Assembly (NCBI GenBank): GCA_028868825.1
Contig: JAGWTU010000001.1
Span: 124,001-188,000, forward strand
DNA from: Burkholderiales bacterium
Lineage (GTDB): Bacteria > Pseudomonadota > Gammaproteobacteria > Burkholderiales > Burkholderiaceae_C
DNA length: 64,000 nucleotides
Reading direction: 5' to 3'
Part shown: positions 23,052 to 30,871 of the stretch, piece by piece
How positions within the stretch are numbered: the stretch's first letter is position 1
Layout of the letters: each line of letters starts with the position of its first letter
The notes under the pieces: generated by a model
Database searches by the model: none
Seen by the model: only the letters and a program-made list of their open reading frames with translations
Told to the model about the DNA's origin: nothing
Program-made: the position numbers and the translations under genes

Positions 23052-25396
23052 GCGCCGTGCCGCGGGCCCAGGAACGGCTGGCGCGCTTTCGCCTGCTGCG
23101 CGAGCTCGGGCGCGGTGCCCAGGCCCAGGTGTGGCTGGCGCATGACCCGCGGCTTGAGCGCGAGGTCGCGCTCAAGCTGCTGAATCCGAGCGCCGACGCG
23201 CAATCGGTCAGCGACTGGCTGCAGGAGGCGCGCGCCGTGAGCCGGCTCACGCATCCGCATATCGTGCCGATCTTCGAGGCCGACGAGCACGAAGGCCAGC
23301 CCTATCTCGCCTTCGAATACGTGCCGGGGCCGACGCTGGCGCAGGCGCGACGCGGCCAGGGACCGATGCCGGCGCGCGCGGCGGTGGCGATGCTGCTGGG
23401 CATCCTCGATGCGCTGGCAGCGGCGCATGAGCAGGGCGTGGTCCATCGCGACCTCAAGCCCTCGAACATCCTGCTCGGCAGCGACGGCCGGGCGCGGGTG
23501 ATGGATTTCGGCATCGCGGCGCGGCTGTCGGTGGGCGCCGAGGTCGCCGAGGGCCGCATCGTCGGCACGCCGGGCTACATGTCGCCCGAGGCCGCGCGCG
23601 GCGCGGCGCCGCTGCCGGCGATGGACGTCTTCGCCGCCGGCGCGCTGCTCGGCGAACTGCTTGCCGGGCGCGCGCTGCTGCAGGAGACCGACCCCTGGCG
23701 CGCCGTCTACCGCGTCCAGCACGAGGATCTGCTGCTGCCGCCGCACCCGGCGGTCGACGAGACGCTGCGCGGCATCGTGCAGCGCGCGCTGGCGCGTGAC
23801 GTCGAAGCCCGCTACGACAGTGCGCGATCGCTGCACGCCGCGCTCGCCGCCTGGCTCGAGGGCGGCGCGCCGGTCGCCGTCGAGCAGCCGCGCGATGCCC
23901 GACATTCGACGCTCGAGTTCCTGCTGCGGCGCATGAAGCACAAGACCGACTTCCCGGCGCTGTCGGCCTCGGTCGTGCGCATCCAGCGCGTCGCGGCCTC
24001 GGAGAAGGAGACGCTGGCCAGCCTGTCCGAGGAGATCCTCAAGGACGTCGCGCTGACGAACAAGCTGTTGCGCATGGTCAATTCGGCGCACTTCGCGGCG
24101 GTCGTCAAGGGCGGCGTGACGACGATCTCGCGCGCCGTGGCGCTGGTCGGCTTCGCCGGCATCCGCAACATGGCGCTGTCGCTCGTGCTGCTCGAGCACA
24201 TGGCCGACAAGACCCATGCGTCGCAACTGCGCGGCGAATTCCTGCGCGCGCTGATGGCGGGTACGCTGGCGAACGAATTCGCTACCCTGCAGCGCGAGGG
24301 CGAGGAGGCCTTCCTCGGCGCCATGTTCCAGAACCTGGGCCGCCTGCTGGCCGAGTACTACTTCCCCGACGAGGCGCTGCAGGTGCGCCAGCTGCTCGGC
24401 GCCAAGGAGGTCACGCACGAGCAGCGCGAAGCCGCCGCGGCGCGCGTCCTCGGCATCGGCTACGACGAGCTCGGCGCGGGCGTCGCCAAGGCCTGGGGAT
24501 TGCCCGCCAACCTGCAGCGGGCGCTGCAGCCGCCCGGCGGTGCGCCGCCGCGCCGCCCGCCGCATCGCGACGGCGACGCCGGCGTCGAGCGGTTGCGCTG
24601 GCTCGGCCGCGGCGCCAATGCCATCGCCGATGCGCTGCTCACCGCCGACGGCGATGCGCAGGCCCGCGCGCTGGCCGAGGCCGCGGTGCAGTACGCCGGC
24701 GTGCTCGGGCTCGAGCCCCAGGACATCGTCGCCGCGACGCAGTCGGCGCGCACGCGGCTGACCCATCTGGCGCGGGCGATGGGCCTCGCGCTGACGGCGG
24801 GCGGCAATGCCGCGCGGCTGCTCGATGCGCCCTCGCTGCAGGCCGCCGACGCCGAGGCGGCAACCGCCGACATCGACGCCGCACCGGCCGCGCGCGAGCA
24901 ACTGGCACAGGCCCATGGCCGGGCAGCGCAGGCGATCGCCGCCAAGAGCCTGAAGCTGCCCGAGTTGCTGCACCTCGTGCTCGACGCGATGCACCGGGCG
25001 CTGAACTTCCGCCACATCGTGTTCTGCCTGCGCGAACCGGGGACGACGCGACTCGTCGGCCGCGTCGGCCTGGGTGCTGGCGCCGCCGAGGTCAGCGCCG
25101 TGTTCCGCATCGACACCGCCGCGCCGGCGGCCGAAGACCTCTTCGCGGCGCTGTGCGCGCGCGGCGCCGACCTGCTCGTCACCGATGCCGCGAGCGTCGC
25201 GCGGCGCCTGCCGGCCTGGTACCGCCAGCGCGTCGACGCGCCGACCTTCCTGCTGCTGCCGGTGATGCACCGCGGCTGCTGCATCGGCCTCATCTACGCC
25301 GACAAGGCGAAGGCCGGAACCATCGTGCTGATGGAGAAGGAGCTGGAGCTGCTGCAGCGCCTGCGCGATCAACTGGCCGCCGCGTTCGGGGGCTAG
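23048..25396 (+). CDS. Serine/threonine kinase-HDOD-GAF regulator
   Basis: This 782-aa protein starts at GTG 23048, the only reasonable start in frame. The N-terminus is an intact Hanks-type kinase: glycine loop GRGAQAQV (21-28), Lys43 in VALKLL, catalytic HRDLKPSN (133-140), DFG (153-155), and activation-segment TPGYMSPE (174-181). An HDOD domain follows (about 295-500) and a GAF-like sensor domain ends the protein (about 630-780, NFRHIVFCLRE to VMHRGCCIGLIYADK). There are no TM helices, so it is cytoplasmic. It is translationally close to the upstream pseudokinase-HDOD gene. The likely role is control of a behaviour such as motility, surface growth or cell cycle, but that is inference from the domains. 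Confidence 0.83.
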   Translation: MSAVPRAQERLARFRLLRELGRGAQAQVWLAHDPRLEREVALKLLNPSADAQSVSDWLQEARAVSRLTHPHIVPIFEADEHEGQPYLAFEYVPGPTLAQARRGQGPMPARAAVAMLLGILDALAAAHEQGVVHRDLKPSNILLGSDGRARVMDFGIAARLSVGAEVAEGRIVGTPGYMSPEAARGAAPLPAMDVFAAGALLGELLAGRALLQETDPWRAVYRVQHEDLLLPPHPAVDETLRGIVQRALARDVEARYDSARSLHAALAAWLEGGAPVAVEQPRDARHSTLEFLLRRMKHKTDFPALSASVVRIQRVAASEKETLASLSEEILKDVALTNKLLRMVNSAHFAAVVKGGVTTISRAVALVGFAGIRNMALSLVLLEHMADKTHASQLRGEFLRALMAGTLANEFATLQREGEEAFLGAMFQNLGRLLAEYYFPDEALQVRQLLGAKEVTHEQREAAAARVLGIGYDELGAGVAKAWGLPANLQRALQPPGGAPPRRPPHRDGDAGVERLRWLGRGANAIADALLTADGDAQARALAEAAVQYAGVLGLEPQDIVAATQSARTRLTHLARAMGLALTAGGNAARLLDAPSLQAADAEAATADIDAAPAAREQLAQAHGRAAQAIAAKSLKLPELLHLVLDAMHRALNFRHIVFCLREPGTTRLVGRVGLGAGAAEVSAVFRIDTAAPAAEDLFAALCARGADLLVTDAASVARRLPAWYRQRVDAPTFLLLPVMHRGCCIGLIYADKAKAGTIVLMEKELELLQRLRDQLAAAFGG

Positions 25397-25411
25397 ATCG
25401 AGGTCAGCGGT

Positions 25412-25433
25412 CGTCGATTGGGCGTGATCGACG
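25412..25433 (-). terminator. Hairpin downstream of 4.5S RNA
   Basis: CGTCGAT (25433-25427) and ATCGACG (25418-25412) form a perfect 7-bp stem just beyond the predicted 3' end of the 4.5S RNA. It also lies 16 nt after the stop of the convergent kinase gene. No T-run follows, so it may be a processing signal or a weak bidirectional terminator. Confidence 0.4.
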
Positions 25434-25439
25434 GGTGAC

Positions 25440-25530
25440 GAGCCTGACCCCGGCACTGGTTGCAACGCTTAGGGCTGCTTGGTTCCCCACCTGACCCGGT
25501 TGGGCGCGCTTCCATGCGGGGAGGCCCGTC
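25440..25530 (-). ncRNA. ffs: 4.5S signal recognition particle RNA
   Basis: On the minus strand the SRP RNA apex is unmistakable: GGTCAGGT (25496-25489), GG, the GGAA tetraloop (25486-25483), CC, AAGCAGCC (25480-25473). Compared with E. coli, the two pairs closing the tetraloop are GG/CC instead of CC/GG, a compensatory change that keeps the stem. The flanks GGGCCT..CCCC and GGGG..AGGCTC pair to close the rod, giving an RNA of about 90 nt. The RNA scaffolds Ffh for co-translational targeting of inner-membrane proteins. A TACAAT -10 sits just upstream. The gene fills the space between the kinase-HDOD gene and the purM-like gene. Exact ends are estimated. Confidence 0.9.
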
Positions 25531-25536
25531 GGGGTC

Positions 25537-25542
25537 GATTGT
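25537..25542 (-). promoter_or_regulatory. -10 element of the 4.5S RNA gene
   Basis: TACAAT on the minus strand lies about 7 nt before the likely 5' end of the RNA (GACGGGCC). Any -35 would fall near the stop codon of the upstream purM-like gene; no strong match is seen there. Confidence 0.55.
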
Positions 25543-25562
25543 AGGCGAGCGGACCGCCGCGC

Positions 25563-26678
25563 TCAGCGCAGCGCCAGCGATGCGCCGCCGTACTCGACGC
25601 CCAGCGGCTCGATCACGAGGCGCTTGTCGCCCGCTTCGACGGCGCCGGCGACCCAGGCCTCGACGCCGCATTCGCGCGCCACCGCGACGGTGCGCTCGGC
25701 ATCGGCGGCGGCGACGAAGAGCGCGAAACCGGCGCCCATGTTCAGCGTGCCGTAGGCCTCGGCCGCGTCGTGTCCGGCCTGCTCGGCGATGAAGCGCAGC
25801 ACCGGCGGCACCGGTGGCACCGTGTGGATGCGGTAGGCCAGCGGCTTCGGGTGCCGCAACAGCTTGCGCCAGCCATGGCCGGTGATGTTGGCGGCGTAAT
25901 GGACGCGGATGTCGCGTGCCCACAGCGCTTCGGTGACGGGCGAATACAGCGTCGTCGGCGCCAGCAGCGCCTGGCCGTAGCCCAGGCCCGGCGCGATCTC
26001 GGTCAGATAACCCTGCGGCAGCCGCTCGGCGAGCTTGCGCGCCAGCGACAGGCCGTTGGCGTGGATGCCGCTGGAGGCCAGCAGCACGATCGCGTCGCCG
26101 GGCTCGAGGCGCTCGCCCAGGCTCAATCGCTCCTTCGGGTTGACGAGCCCGGTGCACGAGGCGGCGAGGTCGATGCGGCCGGCTTCGACGATGCCGGCCA
26201 GCGCCGGCGTCTCGCCGCCGCCCCAGGCGACGCGGCAATGGTCGCAGGCCGCCTTCCAGCCCGCCACCAGCGCCTGCGCGCGCTCAGTATCGGCGAACCA
26301 CTCGCTGCCGCCGGCGGCCCAGTAGGCCTGGACGACGAGCGGCGTCGCGCCCACCGTGATGAGATCGTTGACCGCCATCGCGATCGTGTCCTGAGCGATG
26401 CCGGCGTAGTCGCTGCGGCCGGTCAGGCGCTGCATCTCGTCGGCGACGAGCGCCTTGCTGCCCAGGCATTCGACGATGCTGGCGACGTAGAAGGGGCCGA
26501 CATCGACGACATAGGCCGATTCGCCGCGCGACGCCGCGACCTCGGCAAAGCCGCGCGCCGCGAGATGCTCGCCGGTGGCCGCCGCCGCGCGCTGCGCCGC
26601 GACCTTGAGCGGGTCGATGAGGTCGTACTGGACGCCCGCCTGCTCGTAGCTCAGCGGGGTGATGGGGGACTGGGTCAT
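25563..26678 (-). CDS. Divergent PurM-family (AIR synthase-like) protein
   Basis: The 371-aa protein belongs to the PurM/ThiL/HypE ATP-binding fold: it has SYEQAGVQYD at the start, the VNDLITVGA and WGGGETPALAG segments, SSGIHANGLSLARK and GHGWRKLLR, and NMGAGFALFV near the end. PurM closes FGAM to AIR in purine synthesis. The usual TDGVGTK loop reads ECLGSKALVADEM here, and spacing differs from the standard proteobacterial PurM, which normally lies beside hda. It may be a second AIR synthetase or an enzyme with another substrate. GATAAT lies 8 nt before the ATG and there is no Shine-Dalgarno. It is divergent from dnaX. Confidence 0.78.
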   Translation of the reverse strand: MTQSPITPLSYEQAGVQYDLIDPLKVAAQRAAAATGEHLAARGFAEVAASRGESAYVVDVGPFYVASIVECLGSKALVADEMQRLTGRSDYAGIAQDTIAMAVNDLITVGATPLVVQAYWAAGGSEWFADTERAQALVAGWKAACDHCRVAWGGGETPALAGIVEAGRIDLAASCTGLVNPKERLSLGERLEPGDAIVLLASSGIHANGLSLARKLAERLPQGYLTEIAPGLGYGQALLAPTTLYSPVTEALWARDIRVHYAANITGHGWRKLLRHPKPLAYRIHTVPPVPPVLRFIAEQAGHDAAEAYGTLNMGAGFALFVAAADAERTVAVARECGVEAWVAGAVEAGDKRLVIEPLGVEYGGASLALR

Positions 26679-26686
26679 GGGTGGCG

Positions 26687-26692
26687 ATTATC
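26687..26692 (-). promoter_or_regulatory. -10-like hexamer directly before the purM-like gene
   Basis: GATAAT on the minus strand ends 8 nt before the ATG, so initiation would fall at or next to the start codon. The bases between (CGCCACCC) contain no ribosome site. Confidence 0.35.
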
Positions 26693-26715
26693 CCAGGCCG
26701 GCGGGTGGCGCCTCG

Positions 26716-26721
26716 TAGAAT
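26716..26721 (+). promoter_or_regulatory. -10-like hexamer directly before dnaX
   Basis: TAGAAT ends 6 nt before the dnaX ATG, with only GGACCG between. A transcript from here would be leaderless. No good -35 box is visible at 16-18 bp. Confidence 0.35.
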
Positions 26722-26727
26722 GGACCG

Positions 26728-28494
26728 ATGGCTTATGTCGTCCTCGCCCGCAAGTACCGCCCGCGCAACTTCGCGCAGATGGTCGGGCAGGAGCATGTCG
26801 TGCAGGCGCTCACGCATGCGCTGCAGCAGCAGCGGCTGCACCATGCCTACCTGTTCACCGGAACGCGCGGCATCGGCAAGACGACGGTCAGCCGCATCCT
26901 CGCCAAGAGCCTGAACTGCACCGGACCCGACGGTCAGGGCGGCATCACGGCCGAACCCTGCGGCGTCTGCGCCGCCTGCACCGAGATCGACGCCGACCGC
27001 TACATCGACTACATCGAGCTCGACGCGGCGAGCAACCGCAGCATCGAGGAGATCCGCGACCTCATCGAGCGCGCCGCCTACAAGCCGGGTGTCGGCCGCT
27101 ACAAGGTCTTCATGATCGACGAGGCGCACCAGCTCACGAAAGACGCCTTCAACGCGCTGCTCAAGACGCTCGAAGAGCCGCCCGAGTACCTCAAGTTCGT
27201 GCTCGCGACGACCGACCCCGAGAAGATGCTGCCGACGGTGCTCAGCCGCTGCCTGCAGTTCAACCTGCGGCCGATGGCGCCGCAGACCGTGCGCGAGCAC
27301 CTGCAGCGCGTGCTCGCCGCCGAAGGCATCGCGGCCGAGGACGCGGCGCTGCGGCTGCTGGCGCGCGCGGCGCGCGGCTCGATGCGCGACGGCCTGTCGC
27401 TGACCGACCAGGCGATCGCCTACGGCGGCGGCCGCATCGAGGCCGCCGGCGTGCGCGCGATGCTCGGCAGCGTCGACCGCCACCGCGCCCGCGCGCTCGT
27501 CGAGGCGCTGGCGCGGCGCGACGGTGCGGCGCTGCTGGCCGAGGTCGAGGCGCTGCGCGGCGGCGGGCAGTCGGCCGCCGGCACGCTCGAGGAGATTGCC
27601 GCGCTGCTGCAGCAGATGGCGGTCGAGCAGGCGGTGCCGGGCGCGCTCGACGCCCAGGACCCCGAGAACGAGGACGCGCTCGCCGCGGCGCCGCTGCTCG
27701 CGCCCGACGAGACGCAGCTGCTCTACAGCATGGCCCTGCACGGGCGCGAGGAGCTGAGCCTGGCCAGCGATGAATACGGCGCGCTCACGATGGTGCTGCT
27801 GCGCTTCCTCGCGTTCCCGGCGGCGCCCACTGCCGCGCGTGCGGCGCCGCCGCCGCGCGCCGCACCGTTGCGCGCGCCGGCGCCGCCAGCGATCAAGATC
27901 GCGGCGCCGGTGCCGCTGCCGCTGCCGGTCCCGCCCAAGGATGCAGCGATCGCCAGCCGAGCCGAGGAAGCGACGCCGGCGCCGTTCGTTTCAACGGCAG
28001 CGACGGCCTCACCGGCCTCAGCGCCTCCCGCGCCTCCCGCGCCGGTCGCAGCGGCCGTCGCGACGCCTGCGGTGCCGACCCCGACGACCGCGCTCGGCGA
28101 CCGCTGGTACGACCTCGTCAAGCCGCTGTGCGACCAGGGCCTGCTCACCGCACTCGTGCGCGAGCTCGCGACCCAATCAGCGCTGCGCGCGGTCGACGAG
28201 CGCGCCGACCCGCCGCGCTGGACGCTCGTCGTCGAGCGCGAGATGCTCAACACGCCGGCGCTGCGCGAGCGCCTGGCCGCGGCGCTCGCGACCGCGCTCG
28301 GCCATCCGATCGTGCTCGAAGTCGAGTCCGGCCCCGCCACCGACACCCCGAACCAGCGCGACGCCGCCGAGCGCCAGCGCCGCCAGGCCGCGGCCGAGGC
28401 GGCGATCCGTGACGACCCCTTGGTGCGCGACCTGCTCTCGCAGTTCAAGACCGCGCGCATCGTGCCGGGGTCGATCAAACCCGTTCAACCTTGA
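26728..28494 (+). CDS. dnaX: DNA polymerase III subunit tau
   Basis: DnaX is the clamp-loader ATPase that also ties together the replicative polymerases. The 588-aa protein shows Walker A (GTRGIGKTT), the four-Cys zinc module ([11 protein letters not shown] with C in LNCTG), the sensor/Walker B region ([11 protein letters not shown]) and SRC (VLSRCLQF). An Ala/Pro-rich linker (about 370-450) leads to a C-terminal domain that would bind DnaE. I see no A-rich slippery site that would yield a shorter gamma form as in E. coli. The dnaX-ybaB-recR order is conserved. Confidence 0.96.
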   Translation: MAYVVLARKYRPRNFAQMVGQEHVVQALTHALQQQRLHHAYLFTGTRGIGKTTVSRILAKSLNCTGPDGQGGITAEPCGVCAACTEIDADRYIDYIELDAASNRSIEEIRDLIERAAYKPGVGRYKVFMIDEAHQLTKDAFNALLKTLEEPPEYLKFVLATTDPEKMLPTVLSRCLQFNLRPMAPQTVREHLQRVLAAEGIAAEDAALRLLARAARGSMRDGLSLTDQAIAYGGGRIEAAGVRAMLGSVDRHRARALVEALARRDGAALLAEVEALRGGGQSAAGTLEEIAALLQQMAVEQAVPGALDAQDPENEDALAAAPLLAPDETQLLYSMALHGREELSLASDEYGALTMVLLRFLAFPAAPTAARAAPPPRAAPLRAPAPPAIKIAAPVPLPLPVPPKDAAIASRAEEATPAPFVSTAATASPASAPPAPPAPVAAAVATPAVPTPTTALGDRWYDLVKPLCDQGLLTALVRELATQSALRAVDERADPPRWTLVVEREMLNTPALRERLAAALATALGHPIVLEVESGPATDTPNQRDAAERQRRQAAAEAAIRDDPLVRDLLSQFKTARIVPGSIKPVQP

Positions 28495-28504
28495 GGACAC
28501 AGCC

Positions 28505-28831
28505 ATGATGAAGGGCCAACTTGCCGGCTTGATGAAGCAGGCGCAGGCGATGCAGGACAACATGAAGAAGGCGCAGGACGAACTGGCCAAGATCGAGGTC
28601 GAGGGCCAGTCCGGCGCCGGCCTCGTCAAGGTCACGATGACCTGCAAGCACGATGTCCGGCGCATCACGATCGACCCCAGCCTGCTCGCCGACGACAAGG
28701 ACATGCTCGAGGACCTCGTCGCCGCCGCGTTCAACGACGCCGTGCGCCGCGCCGAGGAACTCAGCACCGAGAAGATGAGCCGGCTGACCGCGGGCATGCC
28801 GCTGCCGCCGGGCATGAAGTTCCCGTTCTGA
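28505..28831 (+). CDS. ybaB: YbaB/EbfC nucleoid-associated protein
   Basis: YbaB forms a dimeric tweezer-like DNA-binding protein that coats the nucleoid. The 108-aa sequence has the N-terminal helix [31 protein letters not shown] region and the core [26 protein letters not shown]. Two ATGs in a row (28505, 28508) are possible starts; the length fits either. It sits 10 bp after dnaX and 19 bp before recR, in the classical replication/repair operon. Confidence 0.95.
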   Translation: MMKGQLAGLMKQAQAMQDNMKKAQDELAKIEVEGQSGAGLVKVTMTCKHDVRRITIDPSLLADDKDMLEDLVAAAFNDAVRRAEELSTEKMSRLTAGMPLPPGMKFPF

Positions 28832-28850
28832 TCGCCTCGTCGATCGCCTG

Positions 28851-29438
28851 ATGGCCGAGCCGCTGCTCGACGGCCTGATCGACGCGCTGCGCCGCCTGCC
28901 CGGGGTCGGCGTGAAGTCGGCGCAGCGCATGGCCTTCCACCTGCTGCAGCACGACCGCGACGGCGCGCGCCGGCTCGCCACGGCGCTCACCGACGCCGTG
29001 CAGCGCATCCGCCATTGCGAGCGCTGCCACACCTACACCGAGGCGGCGGTGTGCCCGACCTGCCTCGACCCCGAGCGCGACGCCAGCCTGCTGTGCGTCG
29101 TCGAGTCGCCGGCCGACCAGGCCGCGCTCGAGCGCAGCGGCAGCTACCGGGGCCTGTATTTCGTGCTGATGGGCCGGCTCTCGCCGCTGGACGGTGTCGG
29201 CGCCGCCGAGATCGGTGCCGCGGCGCTGCTCGAACGCGCCAGCGACGGCGTCGTGCAGGAGGTGATCCTGGCCACCGGCTTCACCGCCGAGGGCGAGGTC
29301 ACGGCGCATGCGCTGTCGCAGGCGCTTCGTGCGCGCGGCATCAAGGCGACGCGGCTGGCGCGCGGCGTTCCGGCCGGTGGCGAGCTCGAATACGTCGACC
29401 TCGGCACCATCGCCCATGCGATGGGCGATCGGCGCTGA
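28851..29438 (+). CDS. recR: Recombination mediator RecR
   Basis: RecR works with RecF/RecO to load RecA on gapped DNA. The 195-aa protein has the N-terminal helix-hairpin-helix ([17 protein letters not shown]), a C4 zinc finger ([16 protein letters not shown]) and the Toprim domain ([12 protein letters not shown]) with the conserved terminal Walker-B-like stretch. It follows ybaB by 19 bp and is the last gene of the dnaX operon; the next gene is convergent. Confidence 0.97.
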   Translation: MAEPLLDGLIDALRRLPGVGVKSAQRMAFHLLQHDRDGARRLATALTDAVQRIRHCERCHTYTEAAVCPTCLDPERDASLLCVVESPADQAALERSGSYRGLYFVLMGRLSPLDGVGAAEIGAAALLERASDGVVQEVILATGFTAEGEVTAHALSQALRARGIKATRLARGVPAGGELEYVDLGTIAHAMGDRR

Positions 29439-29459
29439 GGCGGCTTTCGCAGCTCAGCG

Positions 29460-30257
29460 CTATTCGGCGGCGACCGCGGCGCGGTAGGCATGCCACGAGG
29501 CATGCCCGATCACCGGTCCGACGACGATCAGCCCGGCGAACCAGGGCAGCAGCGCCAGCCCCACCGTGACGGCGATCAGCAACGCCCACCAGGCCATCAC
29601 GCCGGTCTGCTGCAGCACCAGCCGCATGCTCGTCAGGCCCGCGGTGATCGAATCGGTCTGGCGGTCGAGGATCATCGGGATCGAGACGACGCTGACGGCG
29701 TAGATCAGGCTCGCGAAGATGAAGCCGACGACGGCCCAGGAGACGATGAAGGTGATGTTCTCGGGCGCCAGAAGAGCCAGCAGCGAGCCCTTGAAATCGG
29801 GCATGCCGTCGAAGCTCACCGCGAACACCACCAGCGTCGTGCGCGCCCACAGCATCTCGAGCACGAGCAGCACGACGCCGAAGATGCCGAGCTGGCCGGT
29901 GCGCGTGTCCCAGGCCATCAGCGAGTCGCCGAAGTCGGGTTTCACGCCGGCCTCGAGGCGCTGGCTGACGCGGTAGATGCCCAGGCACATGAAGGGCCCG
30001 ACGAGCAGGAAGCCGCCCGACAGCCCCAGCGTGTACGGCGGCGCATGCTCGAACACGACCATCAGCGCCCAGCCCATGGCCATGAACGTGAAGCCGTAGA
30101 ACAGGCCGATGCCGGGGGCGCGTCGGAAATCGCGCCAGCCCAGGGCGAGCCAGCGCAGCGGGTCGGCGTAGCTCAACGGCCGCAGCGCGATGGGCGGCGG
30201 CGCCGGCGGTTCGACGGCGGGGGCGGGGCTGGGGGCCGCTTCGACTTTCTCGTTCAT
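29460..30257 (-). CDS. DUF2189 membrane protein
   Basis: The 265-aa protein has a proline-rich cytoplasmic N-terminus (about 30 residues) and about six TM helices. The segment RPLSYADPLRWLALGWRDF and the following GIGLFYGFTFMAMGW are typical of DUF2189 proteins, whose role is unknown. It lies downstream of lspA on the same strand, with an 84-bp gap containing two small hairpins and no T-run, so it may be part of the ileS-lspA transcription unit or separate. It converges on recR. Confidence 0.82.
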   Translation of the reverse strand: MNEKVEAAPSPAPAVEPPAPPPIALRPLSYADPLRWLALGWRDFRRAPGIGLFYGFTFMAMGWALMVVFEHAPPYTLGLSGGFLLVGPFMCLGIYRVSQRLEAGVKPDFGDSLMAWDTRTGQLGIFGVVLLVLEMLWARTTLVVFAVSFDGMPDFKGSLLALLAPENITFIVSWAVVGFIFASLIYAVSVVSIPMILDRQTDSITAGLTSMRLVLQQTGVMAWWALLIAVTVGLALLPWFAGLIVVGPVIGHASWHAYRAAVAAE

Positions 30258-30341
30258 CGCCGCAGCTTAAGCGGCGTACCGCACCGATATCACCCGGATA
30301 AGCCCGGGGTGACGGCCGGTTCGAGCCGTCGGGCGATCGAA

Positions 30342-30869
30342 TCAGGCCGCCCGTCGCACCCGCAGCAGTTCGTCGAGGACGAGGCAGATCGCGCCCAGCG
30401 TGATGGCGCTGTCGGCGAGGTTGAAGGCCGGGAAATAACCGCCCGGGAACAGCGGTGCGAGCCAGCCGAAGCGGAACTGCAGGAAGTCGACGACGTAGCC
30501 ATGGATGAGCCGGTCGACGACGTTGCCGAGCGCGCCGCCCATCACCATGCTCACGGCGAAGCAGAACAGCCGCTGCGTCGGGTGCTTGCGCAGCATCCAG
30601 ACGATGAAGGCCGAGACCGCGATCCCGAGGCCGGTGAAGACCCAGCGCTGCCAGCCTGCGGCGTCGTTGAGGAAGGAGAACGCCGCGCCCTTGTTGTGGG
30701 CGCGCACGATGGCGAAGAAGCTCGTGACCGGATCGAGGTCGCCGAGATGGAAGGTGCGCACGATGACCGCCTTGGCGAGCTGGTCCAGCAGCACGACGAG
30801 CGCCGCCAGGCCGAGCCAGAAGGTCAAGCCGGTGCCGCCGCCGGCGGCCGTGCGTTTGGCGCGCGCCAT
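30342..30869 (-). CDS. lspA: Lipoprotein signal peptidase
   Basis: LspA cleaves the signal peptide of lipoproteins after diacylglyceryl modification. The 175-aa protein has four TM helices and the two catalytic Asp motifs: [15 protein letters not shown] and FNLADSAI. The start ATG at 30869 ([11 protein letters not shown]) lies two bases after the ileS stop. The same frame is open through ileS on this strand, but that part is an out-of-frame reading. The ileS-lspA pair is conserved in proteobacteria. Confidence 0.96.
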   Translation of the reverse strand: MARAKRTAAGGGTGLTFWLGLAALVVLLDQLAKAVIVRTFHLGDLDPVTSFFAIVRAHNKGAAFSFLNDAAGWQRWVFTGLGIAVSAFIVWMLRKHPTQRLFCFAVSMVMGGALGNVVDRLIHGYVVDFLQFRFGWLAPLFPGGYFPAFNLADSAITLGAICLVLDELLRVRRAA

Positions 30870-30871
30870 CG

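Noticed and set aside
26728..28494. Programmed frameshift in dnaX giving a gamma subunit
   Set aside because: No A-run slippery sequence like that of E. coli is found; the gene has no homopolymer suitable for slippage.
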